Assembly: GCA_037975125.1 (NCBI GenBank)
Contig: CM075857.1
Coordinates: 24,052,207-24,116,206 of the forward strand
Source of the DNA: Latrodectus hesperus
Lineage: Eukaryota; Arthropoda; Arachnida; Araneae; Theridiidae
Direction: 5' to 3'
DNA: 64,000 bases
Shown: positions 16,237-27,900 of the stretch, one piece after another
Position numbering within the stretch: the stretch's first letter is position 1
Layout of the letters: each line of letters begins with the position of its first letter
The notes under the pieces: generated by a model
Told to the model about the DNA's origin: nothing
The model's input: the letters and a program-made list of their open reading frames with translations, nothing else
Databases searched by the model: none
Made by a program: the position numbers and the translations under genes

Positions 16237-17440
16237 TCTATTCCATTTGGTAAACGATTATATTCGAGTGACAACCAAAACCAAACTTTCAATTCAATTT
16301 GACAAACAATTCTATTCCAGTGACAACGTAACTTAAACTTTCCATTCCATTTGGCAAACGATTCTATTCAAGTGACCACGTAAATTTAACTTTCTCTTCC
16401 ATTTAGCAAATGATTCTATTCGAGTGACAACGTAACTGAAACTTTCTATTGCATTTGGCAAATGATTCTATTCGAGTGACCACGTAAACTTAAACAATCT
16501 ATTCCATTTCGCGAATGATTCTATTCGAGTGACAACGTAGCTGAAACTTTCTAATCCATTTGATAAACAATTCTATTCAAGTGACAACGTAACTTAAACT
16601 TTCCATTCCATTTGGCAAACGATTCTATTCAAGTGACCACGTAAATTAAACTTTCTATTCTACTTGCAAACGATTATATTCGAGTGGCAACGTAACTTAA
16701 ACTTTCCATTCCATTTGGCAAACGATTATATTCGAGTGACCACGTAAATTTAACTTTCTATTCCATTTGGCAAATGATTCTATTCGAGTGACAACGTAAC
16801 TTAAACTTTCTATTTCATTTCGCAAATGATTCTTTTCGAGTGACAACGTAACTGAAACTTTCTAATCCATTTGATAAACAATTCTATTCGAGTGACAACG
16901 TAACTTAAACTTTCTATTCCATTTGGCAAACGATTCTATTCAAGTGACCACGTAAATTAAACGTTCTATTCCATTTGACATACGATTCTATTCGAGTGAC
17001 AACGTAACTTAAACTTTCTATTCCATTTGGCAAACGATTATATTCGAGTGACAATGTAACTTAAGCTTTCTATTCCATTTGGCAAACGATTCTATTCGAG
17101 TGACAATGTAACTTAAGCTTTCTATTACATTTGGCAAACGATTCTATTCAAATTAAACTTTCTATTCAATTTGACAAACGATTCTATTCGAGTGACAACG
17201 TAACTGAAACTTTCTATTCCATTTTGCAAACGATTCTATTCGAATTACCTCGTAAATTAAATTTTCTATTCCATTTGACAAATGATTCTATTCGAGTGAC
17301 CACATAAATTAAACATTCTACCCCATTTGAAAAAATGATTCTATTTGAGTGTCAACGTAACTTAAGATTTCTATTTCATTTGGGAAAAGATTCTCTTCCT
17401 GTGATAACGTAAATTAGACATCGCATTCAATATGGGAGCC
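16237..17440 (+). repeat. 52-bp satellite, about 22 degenerate copies
   Basis: Unit approximately TATTCCATTTGGCAAACGAT + TCTATTCGAGTGACAACGTA + ACTTAAACTTTC. Successive TTCGAGTGAC motifs at 16991, 17043 and 17095 fix the 52-bp period. Copies vary by point changes and small deletions. Both flanks contain GGGCCC-type GC patches (16131-16140 and 16203-16212 at the left, a related GGGAGCCC at 17434 at the right), so the array may sit inside an older element. Confidence 0.95.
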
Positions 17441-20400
17441 CTTCTAATGTGAGGACTCGTGTCTAAATGTCCCTGTCTTTGTCCGGCTCTGTACGGTTCA
17501 AATAATCTCTTTTGAGAAAAATATAAAAATAAAATAATTTATTCATAAAATAAATAGAAATTGAGCAATTGACTTTGTTTAAATTTAAATTTAATCTACA
17601 GAATTCCTTTTTACAATGTATTGGTATAAATGTTCCATTGTGCATGCGCAACACTTCGCTCATTTGTTTATCTGTAAGTGAGGAGTGTTACTTGATTTTG
17701 GGTGTATATTGCATGATGCACAGAAGTCAAGTATAAACATTAAATATAGCATATTTATAGAGAAAATCTTTGCCCCAAATATTACATTTTAGGAAGTAAT
17801 TAGTTATATTATTAACTTTTATATAATAAATTGTCCCAATATTTTGTACAAAATAAGTTATCGCCATGCTTCCGGAATCGATAAAATAAAGCTTAAAAAG
17901 AAAAAGCAGGAAAAAACAAAATAAATGCTTTGTCTACATAAGCTGTTAATACAAAAACTGAATAGTTACGATTTTTAAGTTTGTCTGAAACAAAATATAA
18001 AATTATTGTAAAAGAAATTGATGAATGTTCTTGAAATCAGGCAATACAAGAATAGATAAAAAATATGAAAGTTATGCTATGTATTGTGAAGCAAAGTCAA
18101 AGTGCAACTGATGAAGAAGAAACTCAAAATATAAAATGTACACTAAACATCGTTAAAATGATGTTTTTATTTTGGAAAATACAAACATTTGTAGCTTTTA
18201 AATTTGAACAAACATGCGAAATAATTTGTTTAAAAATAAACTATCATCAAATGTTTCATTTATACATATCGCTAAGAATATAGTAATAGAATATAGAAAA
18301 TATTTAACTCGATTATTAAAAAAAAATTCAATTTCCTTTAGTTTGGATAATTTAATATCCAAAATAAAAAATTACAAATAGGGAAAAAATTTGAATTCGC
18401 ATTGTTAGTTTGAAGTTTAAAAACGAACAGCAAATTACTGTTTTATTTTTTTACATATTTCTAATCAAATATATTTTAGAGGAAGATATTGGGACTGAAA
18501 AAAATAGAAACATCAAACAGCAAAAATTTGACAGATCATAGATATTCTATTAAAACTTAAATAGCAATACATTTAGTCAGATTACTCATAGGTACTATTG
18601 TTGAAAAACAATCTTTATTAGAAAAACACATTGAAGAAAATTGCTACTACCAAAACAGTAGCCACTATAAAACGTTTTGCTAAAAATTCTATATTTCACA
18701 GTAGAGTAACACAATTCTTCTGCTTCCCATATTAGAAATTACATAAGAACTTTAAAACATTTGGCAAAATTTAATGAATTTCTGGAATTCAGATCATATA
18801 GAAGAGGCAATGAGTTCATTTTTGTCATTTATTTGTAATGAATCTTTTAAAATATTGAATAAAAATGTTAGTAACATTTGTCTCAGAAGTTAAAACCGCT
18901 TAATATTTTCAATTATCGTTGATTCTACTTCACTTAAAATACACAGACCGATAGACATGTTAGTTTTTATATTGAGTTATGCATCTGAATATCACATTAT
19001 ACGTCACTAAGTTGCTGTATCGCTGTGGGTTGGGGACGTGTCCACAAGAACCTTTGGAGTCCAAAGTCCTTCCATTGGAGTGATTAGTATGTGAAGAGGA
19101 GTGAGCCAGATCAGGTGTGACTTCGTCACCTGATAGTGGCTCAAAATTTCGAGACCGTTGTGGAAGGGCGAATATTCGAAATTCATTAACCTTAAAGTAC
19201 TATATGGGGCTATAATGTACCGCTATGTTTATATTTATCAGAAAATGGAATCTATATAGGAAGATACTTTAGATTTACTAATTTATTTGTATATAAGAAT
19301 TAGAAACGAAGTCTTAAAGAAACTTGAAATATTAAGTCAGAATATTTTCAAATGTGGAGATCAATGTTATGACAATGCAGTAAGTATATTTAAAAAAAGA
19401 TGTCCAAAACAGCATGATAAAACACATAATCACACACATTTTGACTTTAACATTCCTTATGTATCTACACTGTGTTCCATTGACAGGGTGACCATAGTCC
19501 ATTACTTGCATTTTAAAAAGGAAAAGGTCCTTCAAGATCCTGCAGTGTTTTGAGATTTTTGTATATTTTTGGATTTATGGAGATTGTCTAGTTTCGCTAG
19601 ACGTTCTGGGATTAGTAACAACAAAACATTCACATTCATTACATCTAATAATACATAGAGCTAGTGAATTATATTTTCAATGAATAATTTATTTTAATAA
19701 TTTGGAAAATGTGCATACATATTTTAGGTTTAAAAACATTTTGCAGAAAATAATGAATACCTTACGGTATAGAAAATTATTTACTGCTTGATAAGAAAGC
19801 AATTTTCTCTAAGCTTAATGAAATAAAAAAAACTTTACTTGATACATATCTAAATGAATTTTAAAATTCTGTAAGACTGGAATTCTGAGAAATATTTATA
19901 AAATTAATAATTTAGAATTTATTTAATTTATAGTTGTTTGGGACACAATTATTTTCCGAATTGATGCAAGCAATATATATTTCAAGGTAATGACTATGAT
20001 GATCTTGTTTATGACAAGTATTTTTGATATTTTATTTAATTATGTTAACAATTTAGAAATTTATTTTCGGAAATATAAATAGATGAACAGGCATTAAACT
20101 TGTGAGAAATAAAATCTTATTCTGATACTTATTAAAGGTCTCGCGAAAAAAAAAACGAAAGTAATTTTTTTGATGAAATTCATCATAAAGAAGAAGACAA
20201 AAGTTTATGTAATCTGTGTCGAGGAACTTCAAAATGAAATTATGCTTATTATTGTAAAAATATTTTGAAGTCAAAGTAGATAAAAAAAATTACAAATTCA
20301 TAAATGCTATCATTAAAATATTTCACTCAAGCTCAAATAACAATATATAAATTTAATCAAAAGATTCAGCATAGTTAAAAAAAGTTTACAATGAAGAATG

Positions 20401-22084
20401 ATAGAAAAGAATTTGATGAGGAACTTATACAATTTTTCCTTAATTCATAAAAGTCAAAATTTAAATTTCTACTCTAATTATAGACAACTAACTTTATATC
20501 ATTTCCGAATATTTCATTTCATATAATGCATATTTTTACCATTGCCAATAGCTCAAATATATCTGACGAAGATTTCATGTTCAAGCATGTAAAAAACTAC
20601 GTAAGAAATTTAAGACAATCAAAAGATATTAACTTCTTTATCCGTATTATAAATAGATCAAATTAATTGGAGAATATTAGGAAAGAATAATTAATAAATA
20701 TGCAGTATTGTGTGAAAGCCGCAAGAAAGAGTTTTGAATTCATTTCATTACCATTTCTGAAAGTAAAAGATTTTGACACTAAACAGAACTAATTTCGTTT
20801 TCTTCTGCAAATAAAAACTTCAAGCTCTATTAATTGTACCTGCGTATTTTCAAAAGCATGCTTATGATTGCAATTAAATTGAAATTCCATTAAGAATTTT
20901 AAAAAACTGAGGGTTTGGTTAATTATTAGTATAAGCTTATCTTTTATCATTTTGTTGGTTTCTCATCGCTTATTTTTCATAATACTCGTATAGACGTCAG
21001 GAAAAAGAAATGTTAAGGCATCCGAACCAGAAAACGTACATTGTAGCACAATAAATCCTTTAAGAACATTTTTAAATGCAAATGTCAAAAAGTCCTTAAG
21101 AACAATGTAACAAAATTGAAGCATATAATTCTGAATACAAATCCATAGGGTTAAAAAAAATATTACGAATAAATAATGATTTCGTTTTAGTTAGTGTAAT
21201 GAAAAGTAAATTGTTATGAAAATGTTTACCGTCCCTTATCAAAAATTTAGTTACTATATTTAGATAAGAAACATTTAATTACAGTTATTTTCTACTCAGA
21301 AAATGAATAGTTGAATTCAAGAGTCATTCGCGTAACTTAATAAATAGATCAGCCTTAAAATTGAGACATGGAAAAACTTAAAATGTTATTTTATAAAGCA
21401 AAAAATATATCATTATTTATATGATCAAAATTACATTAATGCAACTTGCTTGTCGTTTCAATTTGCACACATTTAATATATCTTTAATATAGGCAAGTAA
21501 TAGAGAAATAAATATACATTTTTTTAAAAAATTTTGTTTTCTCAATATAATATTTGATAATATTTCCTTTAAATAAAATACAAGTCTTCACGATTTAAAA
21601 TTTTATTTTAAATGGTATTACAATAGGAAAAATAATCGCGCCTATATTTTTATAGACTTATAATAATAAATCTTCGTTTTTTTGAGGTTTTAAAAATTTG
21701 ATCATTTTCAAATAAAAAGATTTTTCTAACAATCAAGATATCCTGCTTCATCTTTTTTATGTATTTTTATAAATCACAAGAAAAATCTTAATCAAAGCAT
21801 CAAACAATTAAAAAACATAAAATCTTTTAAATAAATAAGTTAATTGATTAACGTAATTAAATTATCATATAATTTTAGAAAAAGATGAAGTAATAAATAG
21901 AGATTCCATGTATTAAGTGAAAGCTTTATAATTATTTCTTTTAAGGTATTGTGATGAAAACTTTAAGAAGTAGTGCACTGAAATTATATTAATCATGAAA
22001 ATAGTTGTGAATTCTTGTATATTTTATAATATAAAGAAATGCAAATATAAATTTATGAAACATAATTCTATATACAGAATTGAG
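17441..22084. other. gene-free AT-rich DNA
   Basis: Only the tract at 19010-19195 stands out. The opposed ORFs at 19287-19553 and 19332-19535 have no motif. Confidence 0.5.
19010..19195 (+). other. GC-richer tract with hairpin, possibly a retroelement 3' UTR
   Basis: A ~180-bp block stands out from AT-rich flanks and contains GAGCCAGATCAGGTG...CACCTGATAGTGGCTC, a 15-bp stem with one bulge (about 19107-19143). The hairpin followed by TCAAAATTTCGAGACC is reminiscent of LINE 3' ends in spider genomes, but that is recollection and no coding motif is attached. Confidence 0.35.
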
Positions 22085-22495
22085 AATAGGTCTTAGGTTA
22101 AAAAAAATTTGTTTTATTTCTTTAATTTTGGATGTTTGTAAGACCTTTACTTCAAAAAATTATTAAAAATTAAAAAATGAATTGTGTAATAAAATATTTT
22201 ATAATTCATTTTGTATGGTTAAATGTTTTGATAATGGGTCTCGGATAAAAAATTATTTGTTTATTTAATTTTGGATGTTTGTACGACATATACTTCAAAA
22301 ATTATTAAAAATTAAAAATGAATTATAATAAAATATTTTATTATAATTCATTTTTTATTAAGTAAACTTTTTAGGGAATGGGTCTTGGATAAAAAAAATA
22401 TTTGTTTTATTTATTTAATTTTAAACATTTGCACTATCTATATTTCAAAAAATTATTAAAAATTAAAAAAGGAATTACAATTTTATTATTTTTGC
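22085..22495 (+). repeat. ~146-bp tandem array, 3 copies, each with a palindromic core
   Basis: Units start AATAGGTCTTAGG (22085), AATGGGTCTCGG (22233) and AATGGGTCTTGG (22377). Each continues TTTATTTAATTTTGGATGTT or a variant and then CTTCAAAAAATTATTAAAAA. The second unit contains a perfect 42-bp palindrome (22314-22355); the equivalent in unit 1 is imperfect. Confidence 0.88.
22314..22355. repeat. perfect 42-bp loopless palindrome
   Basis: Each half is 21 bp, centred between 22334 and 22335 (half: AAAAATGAATTATAATAAAA plus T). Located in the second unit of the ~146-bp array. Confidence 0.95.
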
Positions 22496-22603
22496 GATAT
22501 TAATTAAAAGAAAATTTTTAAAGCTGGAGCAATCAATGCATTAGTCTAAAAATTAAAAAAAATATTGTTAACAAATATTGCAATGATTAATCTAGAATTC
22601 CAT

Positions 22604-22970
22604 TAATTAGTGAAATTTTTAAATATTTAAATTACCCTTGCTGATTTAAACTAAACATAAAGTGGATGTTTTTTCTTGTCTTTTTCATTTTGCTTTTTCT
22701 TTTCTATTGTCAACGTGTTAATGGCTTGAATCAATGGAAAACGGCTTATCAAACCTATGCTTTGCTCCTTATATAAGAAACCGTTTTATTAACAGATTGA
22801 ACTTCGATATATTCTCAGGTTTTCGATGGTGATGAACTTCGCCTTATTAGCTGCCGCTCAAAGAATTCGATTGGAAGACAGGCACAAATTCGTCGACAAG
22901 TCGGATTTACAACGCCATCTTAATACTACGTAGCTTGGATGAAACGTTCTCTGATGTCATGGATATTTTA
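22604..22970 (-). repeat. dispersed repeat, copy 2 of an inverted pair
   Basis: Inverted counterpart of 52890-53253, about 30 kb away, with matching words ATAAAGTGGATGTTTT, GAATCAATGGAAAACGGCTT, GGTGATGAACTTCGCC and CGTTCTCTGATGTCATG. The interior is GC-richer than its flanks. Nature unknown; it could be part of a decayed DNA transposon or LINE. Confidence 0.82.
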
Positions 22971-25069
22971 AATAAATGAAAATCAAAATAAAGTTGCCTA
23001 CTCAGGATCTCAAATCTGTAATGAAAGAAACAACCATTTTATGGTTAATAAAAAATTCATAAGTTTAAAACCGGAAAAAATTAATAAATTATTTATTTAC
23101 AGATTTTATTTTAATTAAGTTTTTATCTAATAATTTACTAAGCAGAAATATTCATAAAAAGTTACTTTCTTTAGAAACAAAAATAAAGATCAGCAAGTTA
23201 TTCTTAAAGAAACTTATTACATAACTAATATCATGCTTCTAAGCTCATTTGAAGTAATAAACATAGATTTGGAAAATCGTATACTTATGCTTTTAATTGA
23301 GCAAATCCTTAAGAATATAAATCAAGTTAAATGCAATTCAAGACAGTTTTTCGGCAGTTAATCTAGATAAAATCTCATCAATTACTGGCTTGCTGACAGT
23401 ACCATCTAAATGACTGTAAAGACCAATCAGTTGCAGGAAAATAAATCACTTCCCCGGAATGAAAACTGAGACTTTATTTTTTATTTTGTTTTCCTGGAAA
23501 TCCCCTTTTTTAATTACCGTATCTCTAACCCAAATAAACTTATTTATCTTTTCACTGTATGGTTATGTTTATTCTAGGAGAATGGTGAGCGTTACATTAT
23601 TTCAAATTACTATTCTCTGAAATTTTTATTACGTATTAATGACAGTTTTTTTTTCAATATGTTCTCATCAATTTCTTATATGTTAAAATAACTTATATAA
23701 AACGTCTCTTATTCTTGTTCCATGCTTCATTATTTTGTAGATAAGACGTCAAATAAAATTTTTGTTGCATCTTTATAGAAATTAGGTTATCATTATAATC
23801 ATAAGCACTTTTGATAAAATAAGTAGGGAATGAGAGTAGCTTTTATAATCGCTTCATAAAAAATGTTTCTAAAATTGTTTCATGAAATACATTACTACAA
23901 ATTATTTATTTTTAGTCATTAGGGATTTTTCTTATCACTATAGATTATTTATATTTAATCAAACGGGATTTTTTAAGACTCTTTAAAGAGTTTAGTCTTC
24001 ATTAGTCATGACAGCATTTATGAACAAAATTTATATTTTTCACGCATAATCCTTAGAAGATAATCTACTGAAACAGTAAAAAAATTATTTTTTCAAAAGC
24101 AATTTTCAATTCATTTATAGTTGAATTTAGATTTATGAACAAGATATGTTATCAAATACTATTTATGATAAAGTCTTGAATATGAATATTATGTTAAAAA
24201 GTTTTTGGTTACATATATCAGGATCCTATGGGATATTTTTGGATATAATAAGTAATTATTTAATAAAAAAGTTATTGTATAGTTTCATAGTGCATAACAT
24301 AAGTCATTTTGAAGTACATTTTTCATTGAAATTTGCGAGTATTGAGAGAAATAAGAGTTATATTTGTTAAGGAATTATTTCATTGCAGACTAGCTGAAAT
24401 AATTATACTCTAATCAAATTAAAAAAAACCAAAACTCTTTAAAATGACTGCATCAAATAGCATTTATTTTCTGAACTTTTATGTCTTATAGGTAAACCTA
24501 TTGATTTCGAGATTAATTTATCAAACATTATTGTCTTCATAACGGTGTCATATTTGAATTTAAGTTAGAATTGACGATTCCTTAATTAAATAAAATGCAA
24601 CTAAATTACATTTAAAGACATTGTTTTATTACAAATTTGCTTACAATATATATAGAAAATTATAAGTTATGATGAAATTTAAAAGCAAGTGAAAAAAAAA
24701 ACATAATGTAAAGGCTAAAATAAATTTCTTTGACAAAATTAAAAATGGAAATGAAAATACAGATAGTCTAAAATTGTGATGATAAAAATATAATTTTATG
24801 TAATAAATAAATTAAATGATGAAAATATATGATTCGCAGATTAATAATGTGATGCCAAAAAACGCTAAAAAGTTTATTTTTTATTTCTTTGGTTTCTAGA
24901 TGTTTGTTTTTTGTTATCACTAAGCGTTTCTTAACGCATTTTAATTTTAAACAACGATAATACGACGAAGTCGTTTCATCGTTTATCTGACAACCTCATC
25001 GTTTATCTCCTCTCTACAACCTATTGCATATAAACTATAGAAAAAGCATTAAGCCCTACTGGATTTTTA

Positions 25070-25132
25070 CATGAACTGTTTAACAATCCTTGGCTGCGAT
25101 TGTTAAACAGTTCATGCAAACAGGGACAAAAG

Positions 25133-25165
<33 letters not shown>

Positions 25166-25169
25166 GTCC
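25070..25169. repeat. two consecutive hairpins, the second around a 26-base T run
   Basis: First: CATGAACTGTTTAACAATC (25070-25088) and exact complement (25098-25116), loop CTTGGCTGC. Second: GGACAAAAGT (25124-25133) and ACTTTTGTCC (25160-25169) enclosing only T residues (25134-25159). Confidence 0.95.
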
Positions 25170-26017
25170 AGGACACAGGGATTAAACGACAGGGATTAAA
25201 GACTGTTTTTTCTTAAACACTTTTGTGATGCCTTCAAAAATTAAGCTACTATGACTTGTTTTGGTTAAAATCAAGGTTAAAGTTTTCAAATTTACAATTA
25301 TATTTTAATTATTTATTGTAAAATAGGGCTCTTAAGAATTAATCAAATTTATTCTTACGAAAATACCTTTAAAAGTTGCAATCAAAGCATTCTGGATATT
25401 TTAATAGTTTTTGTCAATGAAGAATTGTTACAGATAAGTATTGTTATACAATTAAAAAATTATTTTTTCCACGGTCTGATAACATTGAAAATACTAATCA
25501 GCATTTATTTATGCTTATAATATTCCAACAATAAAAAATATTACCAAATTTCAAGAATAGTATAAAACTTTATTAAGTGTTTCTCACTTTATTTTTAATA
25601 TTTGTTTACTAATGTCAGTAGAATACAAATTTTATATGAATTTGCATAAATATACGAATAAATATATAGTATTTTTGCTAACTTTTTTATTTTAAACTCC
25701 TTAAGATAAATTGAAGTTGCATTGAAACTTTAATTTAAAGCTATTAAATAAATATTTGGATAAAATTTTAATCTGTATATTAATAACGGAAAATATGATG
25801 TGAGTGAAAGTTATTAATATTTTTAATGTAATCTTCATCTAAAAAAAATCTAATATTTTTCTTTCTGCTGCATTATAAATAATAATTATTTTCTTCTTTA
25901 TACATATGACATAAAATCATTATATTCACTAAAATGTTATAACTTGTATATAAATATATACAAATTGTAAAACACAATCTTTAATAATAAACATATGTTT
26001 ATTATTAGAGATTGAAC

Positions 26018-26061
26018 TTATAAAATGACTACATAATATATTTTATGTAGTCATTTTATAA
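26018..26061. repeat. perfect 19-bp inverted repeat with 6-base loop
   Basis: TTATAAAATGACTACATAA (26018-26036) and its exact complement at 26043-26061, loop TATATT. Confidence 0.95.
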
Positions 26062-26801
26062 ATACATATTTTAAAATATTATAATTTTAAACGGTAATAT
26101 AATTTTAAAACTAATAACATATTTGTATAGTATAAGTAAATTATTATAAATAAATATATATTTGCATTTTCTTTATAATTATTTTATATTAACAATCATC
26201 TCAATTGAAAACTCGGTCATAGGCAAAAATTTATTTTACAACCACAAAATTTATATTATATATGAGGTTATATTTATGTGATACAATGAATTCAACTGGA
26301 TAACAATGACATATTAAAATGAATAATTTTTGTGTGATTTTCGTAAATATCATTCAATAAAACATATGTCGTATTAAAAAATGATGTTGTGATATTGTAA
26401 ATATATAAATACTTGAATGATATATAATAAACTTTTAAATATTTTTAATTAAAAAAATTTTCATGTATTTTTACTTATTGTTCCTTTTTATGAATTTCCC
26501 TCAAATTTTGAAGTGTAGAACTTAATAAAGACGCTGTATAAAAGTTATGAAAGAAAAAAGGTAACCTATCATTAGCAAAATATGTCAAAAGTAAAGTTCT
26601 TTGATTCATATATCTCATATTATAAAACAAACATTATAAATTTATTAACAAAATATAATTATAGACAATTATACTTCTGGGAGTTATATTTATTAAAAGC
26701 GTATGTTTATAGAGATCAAATCTTAGTAATTGTGTGTGTGGTTCATTAAATATCAATTATTGAGAGATATAAAATTCAGTATTTGTTACTGACAGCTATA
26801 T

Positions 26802-27111
26802 CTTGTTGTTGTTGTTACTAATGACACTTGGACAAGCCAAGCTCGCTATGCCTTGGCTATGCGAATTTAAGCCAATTGGGAGCGTCTTTCGTTTTAATCA
26901 GAGCACCATGAAGGTGAAAGTACGACTTTGCTCTACACACATGCCATAGGTACCCGTTTATAGGGTAGGCAACCAATCACACCTCATACAAGGAAAGGAC
27001 AAAGGCAGGATAGATAGAGAGAGAAAGTACATCCATGCCCGAACCGGGATTTGAACCCAGGACCTCCTTATCCGCAGTCAGGCACGCTGACCACTAGACA
27101 AGTTGGGTGGC
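26802..27111 (-). mobile_element. chimeric SINE: family A tail joined to family B head
   Basis: Read on the plus strand, about 26802-26934 matches the tail and distal body of family A (TACTAATGACACTTGGACAA, CGCTATGCCTTGGCTAT). From about 26935 on it matches the family B body and tRNA-like head (ACACACATGCCATAGGTACC, GAACCGGGATTTGAACCC, GACCACTAGACAAG). A 10-bp duplication ACAGCTATAT at 26792-26801 and 27112-27121 flanks the whole composite, so it integrated as one unit rather than as two adjacent insertions. Confidence 0.88.
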
Positions 27112-27369
27112 ACAGCTATATATAATATATAAGCCTTATAAATATATTCCATAATGTTTATAAAAAGGCTGACCTTTTAATGGTACGAAAGTTGTAATCA
27201 ACACAGTTTGTAACTACTCCTAATTCCTGAAAAATGGATGCTATACGAAATCAGGTTTAGATAAAATTCGGATTTTCGTTTGATTATTTTAATAGCATTC
27301 CATGATTTTTCATGTCTAACATTTTTCAAGCAACTTGAAAAGATCCTTTTTCTTTGAGTTACCGATGTG

Positions 27370-27900
27370 TGAAATCAAGGATTGTCTCATCGAAGTCGCA
27401 TCTTAAATAATCTCTTGATATAACTTTTTGAACTATTTCAGCATTCATTTTTAACCCTCACTTCATGCTAAAAACTTCAGTTTTTATTTAATTTGCTTAA
27501 GCAGTCATATCCTCAATCACTACACACAGAAAAAGAAAACATCCACTGTGAAATTTCGATTTAATATACTTACATATTCACTTTTCAATTATTTACAGCA
27601 AAAGGACTTTTCAATGAAATTTTAAATTAGTCTGCTTACTCATTTATCTCGTCAGCCGGTGACTCACACAGAAAACATCTGCTACGAAGTTTTGAATTCA
27701 AACGACGGACATCTAATGATTAAATGAAGACATCTATTATATACGAAATCGATTTAATTTAGCTTACGTGTTCATCTCCTTTCCTCTGTGACTCAGAGAA
27801 AATGGAGATGTCTACTGCTAAGTCTTGTCTTAATTCGCTAATTTGTTCATTTGCTCAGTTTATTAGTTTGTCGCTCTGTGGTCACTTTTTGGACACGAAG
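27370..27900 (+). repeat. degenerate ~110-bp tandem repeat
   Basis: Loosely repeated blocks contain CACAGAAAA, ACATC(T/C)-(A/G)CT, GAAATTTCGATTTAAT or a variant, and a TTACNT(A/G)TTCA(C/T)-type segment, near 27530, 27670, 27740 and 27800. Copies are too diverged to fix a consensus by eye. Confidence 0.4.

Larger units (their letters stand above)
22971..26791. other. AT-rich DNA with two hairpins
   Basis: Apart from the hairpins at 25070-25169 and 26018-26061 there is no recognisable element. The 74-codon ORF at 24146 is unconvincing. Confidence 0.5.

Noticed and set aside
16237..17440. CRISPR-like regular repeats (also 32785-33340 and 63756-64000)
   Set aside because: Contiguous tandem repeats without unique spacers, in eukaryotic DNA.
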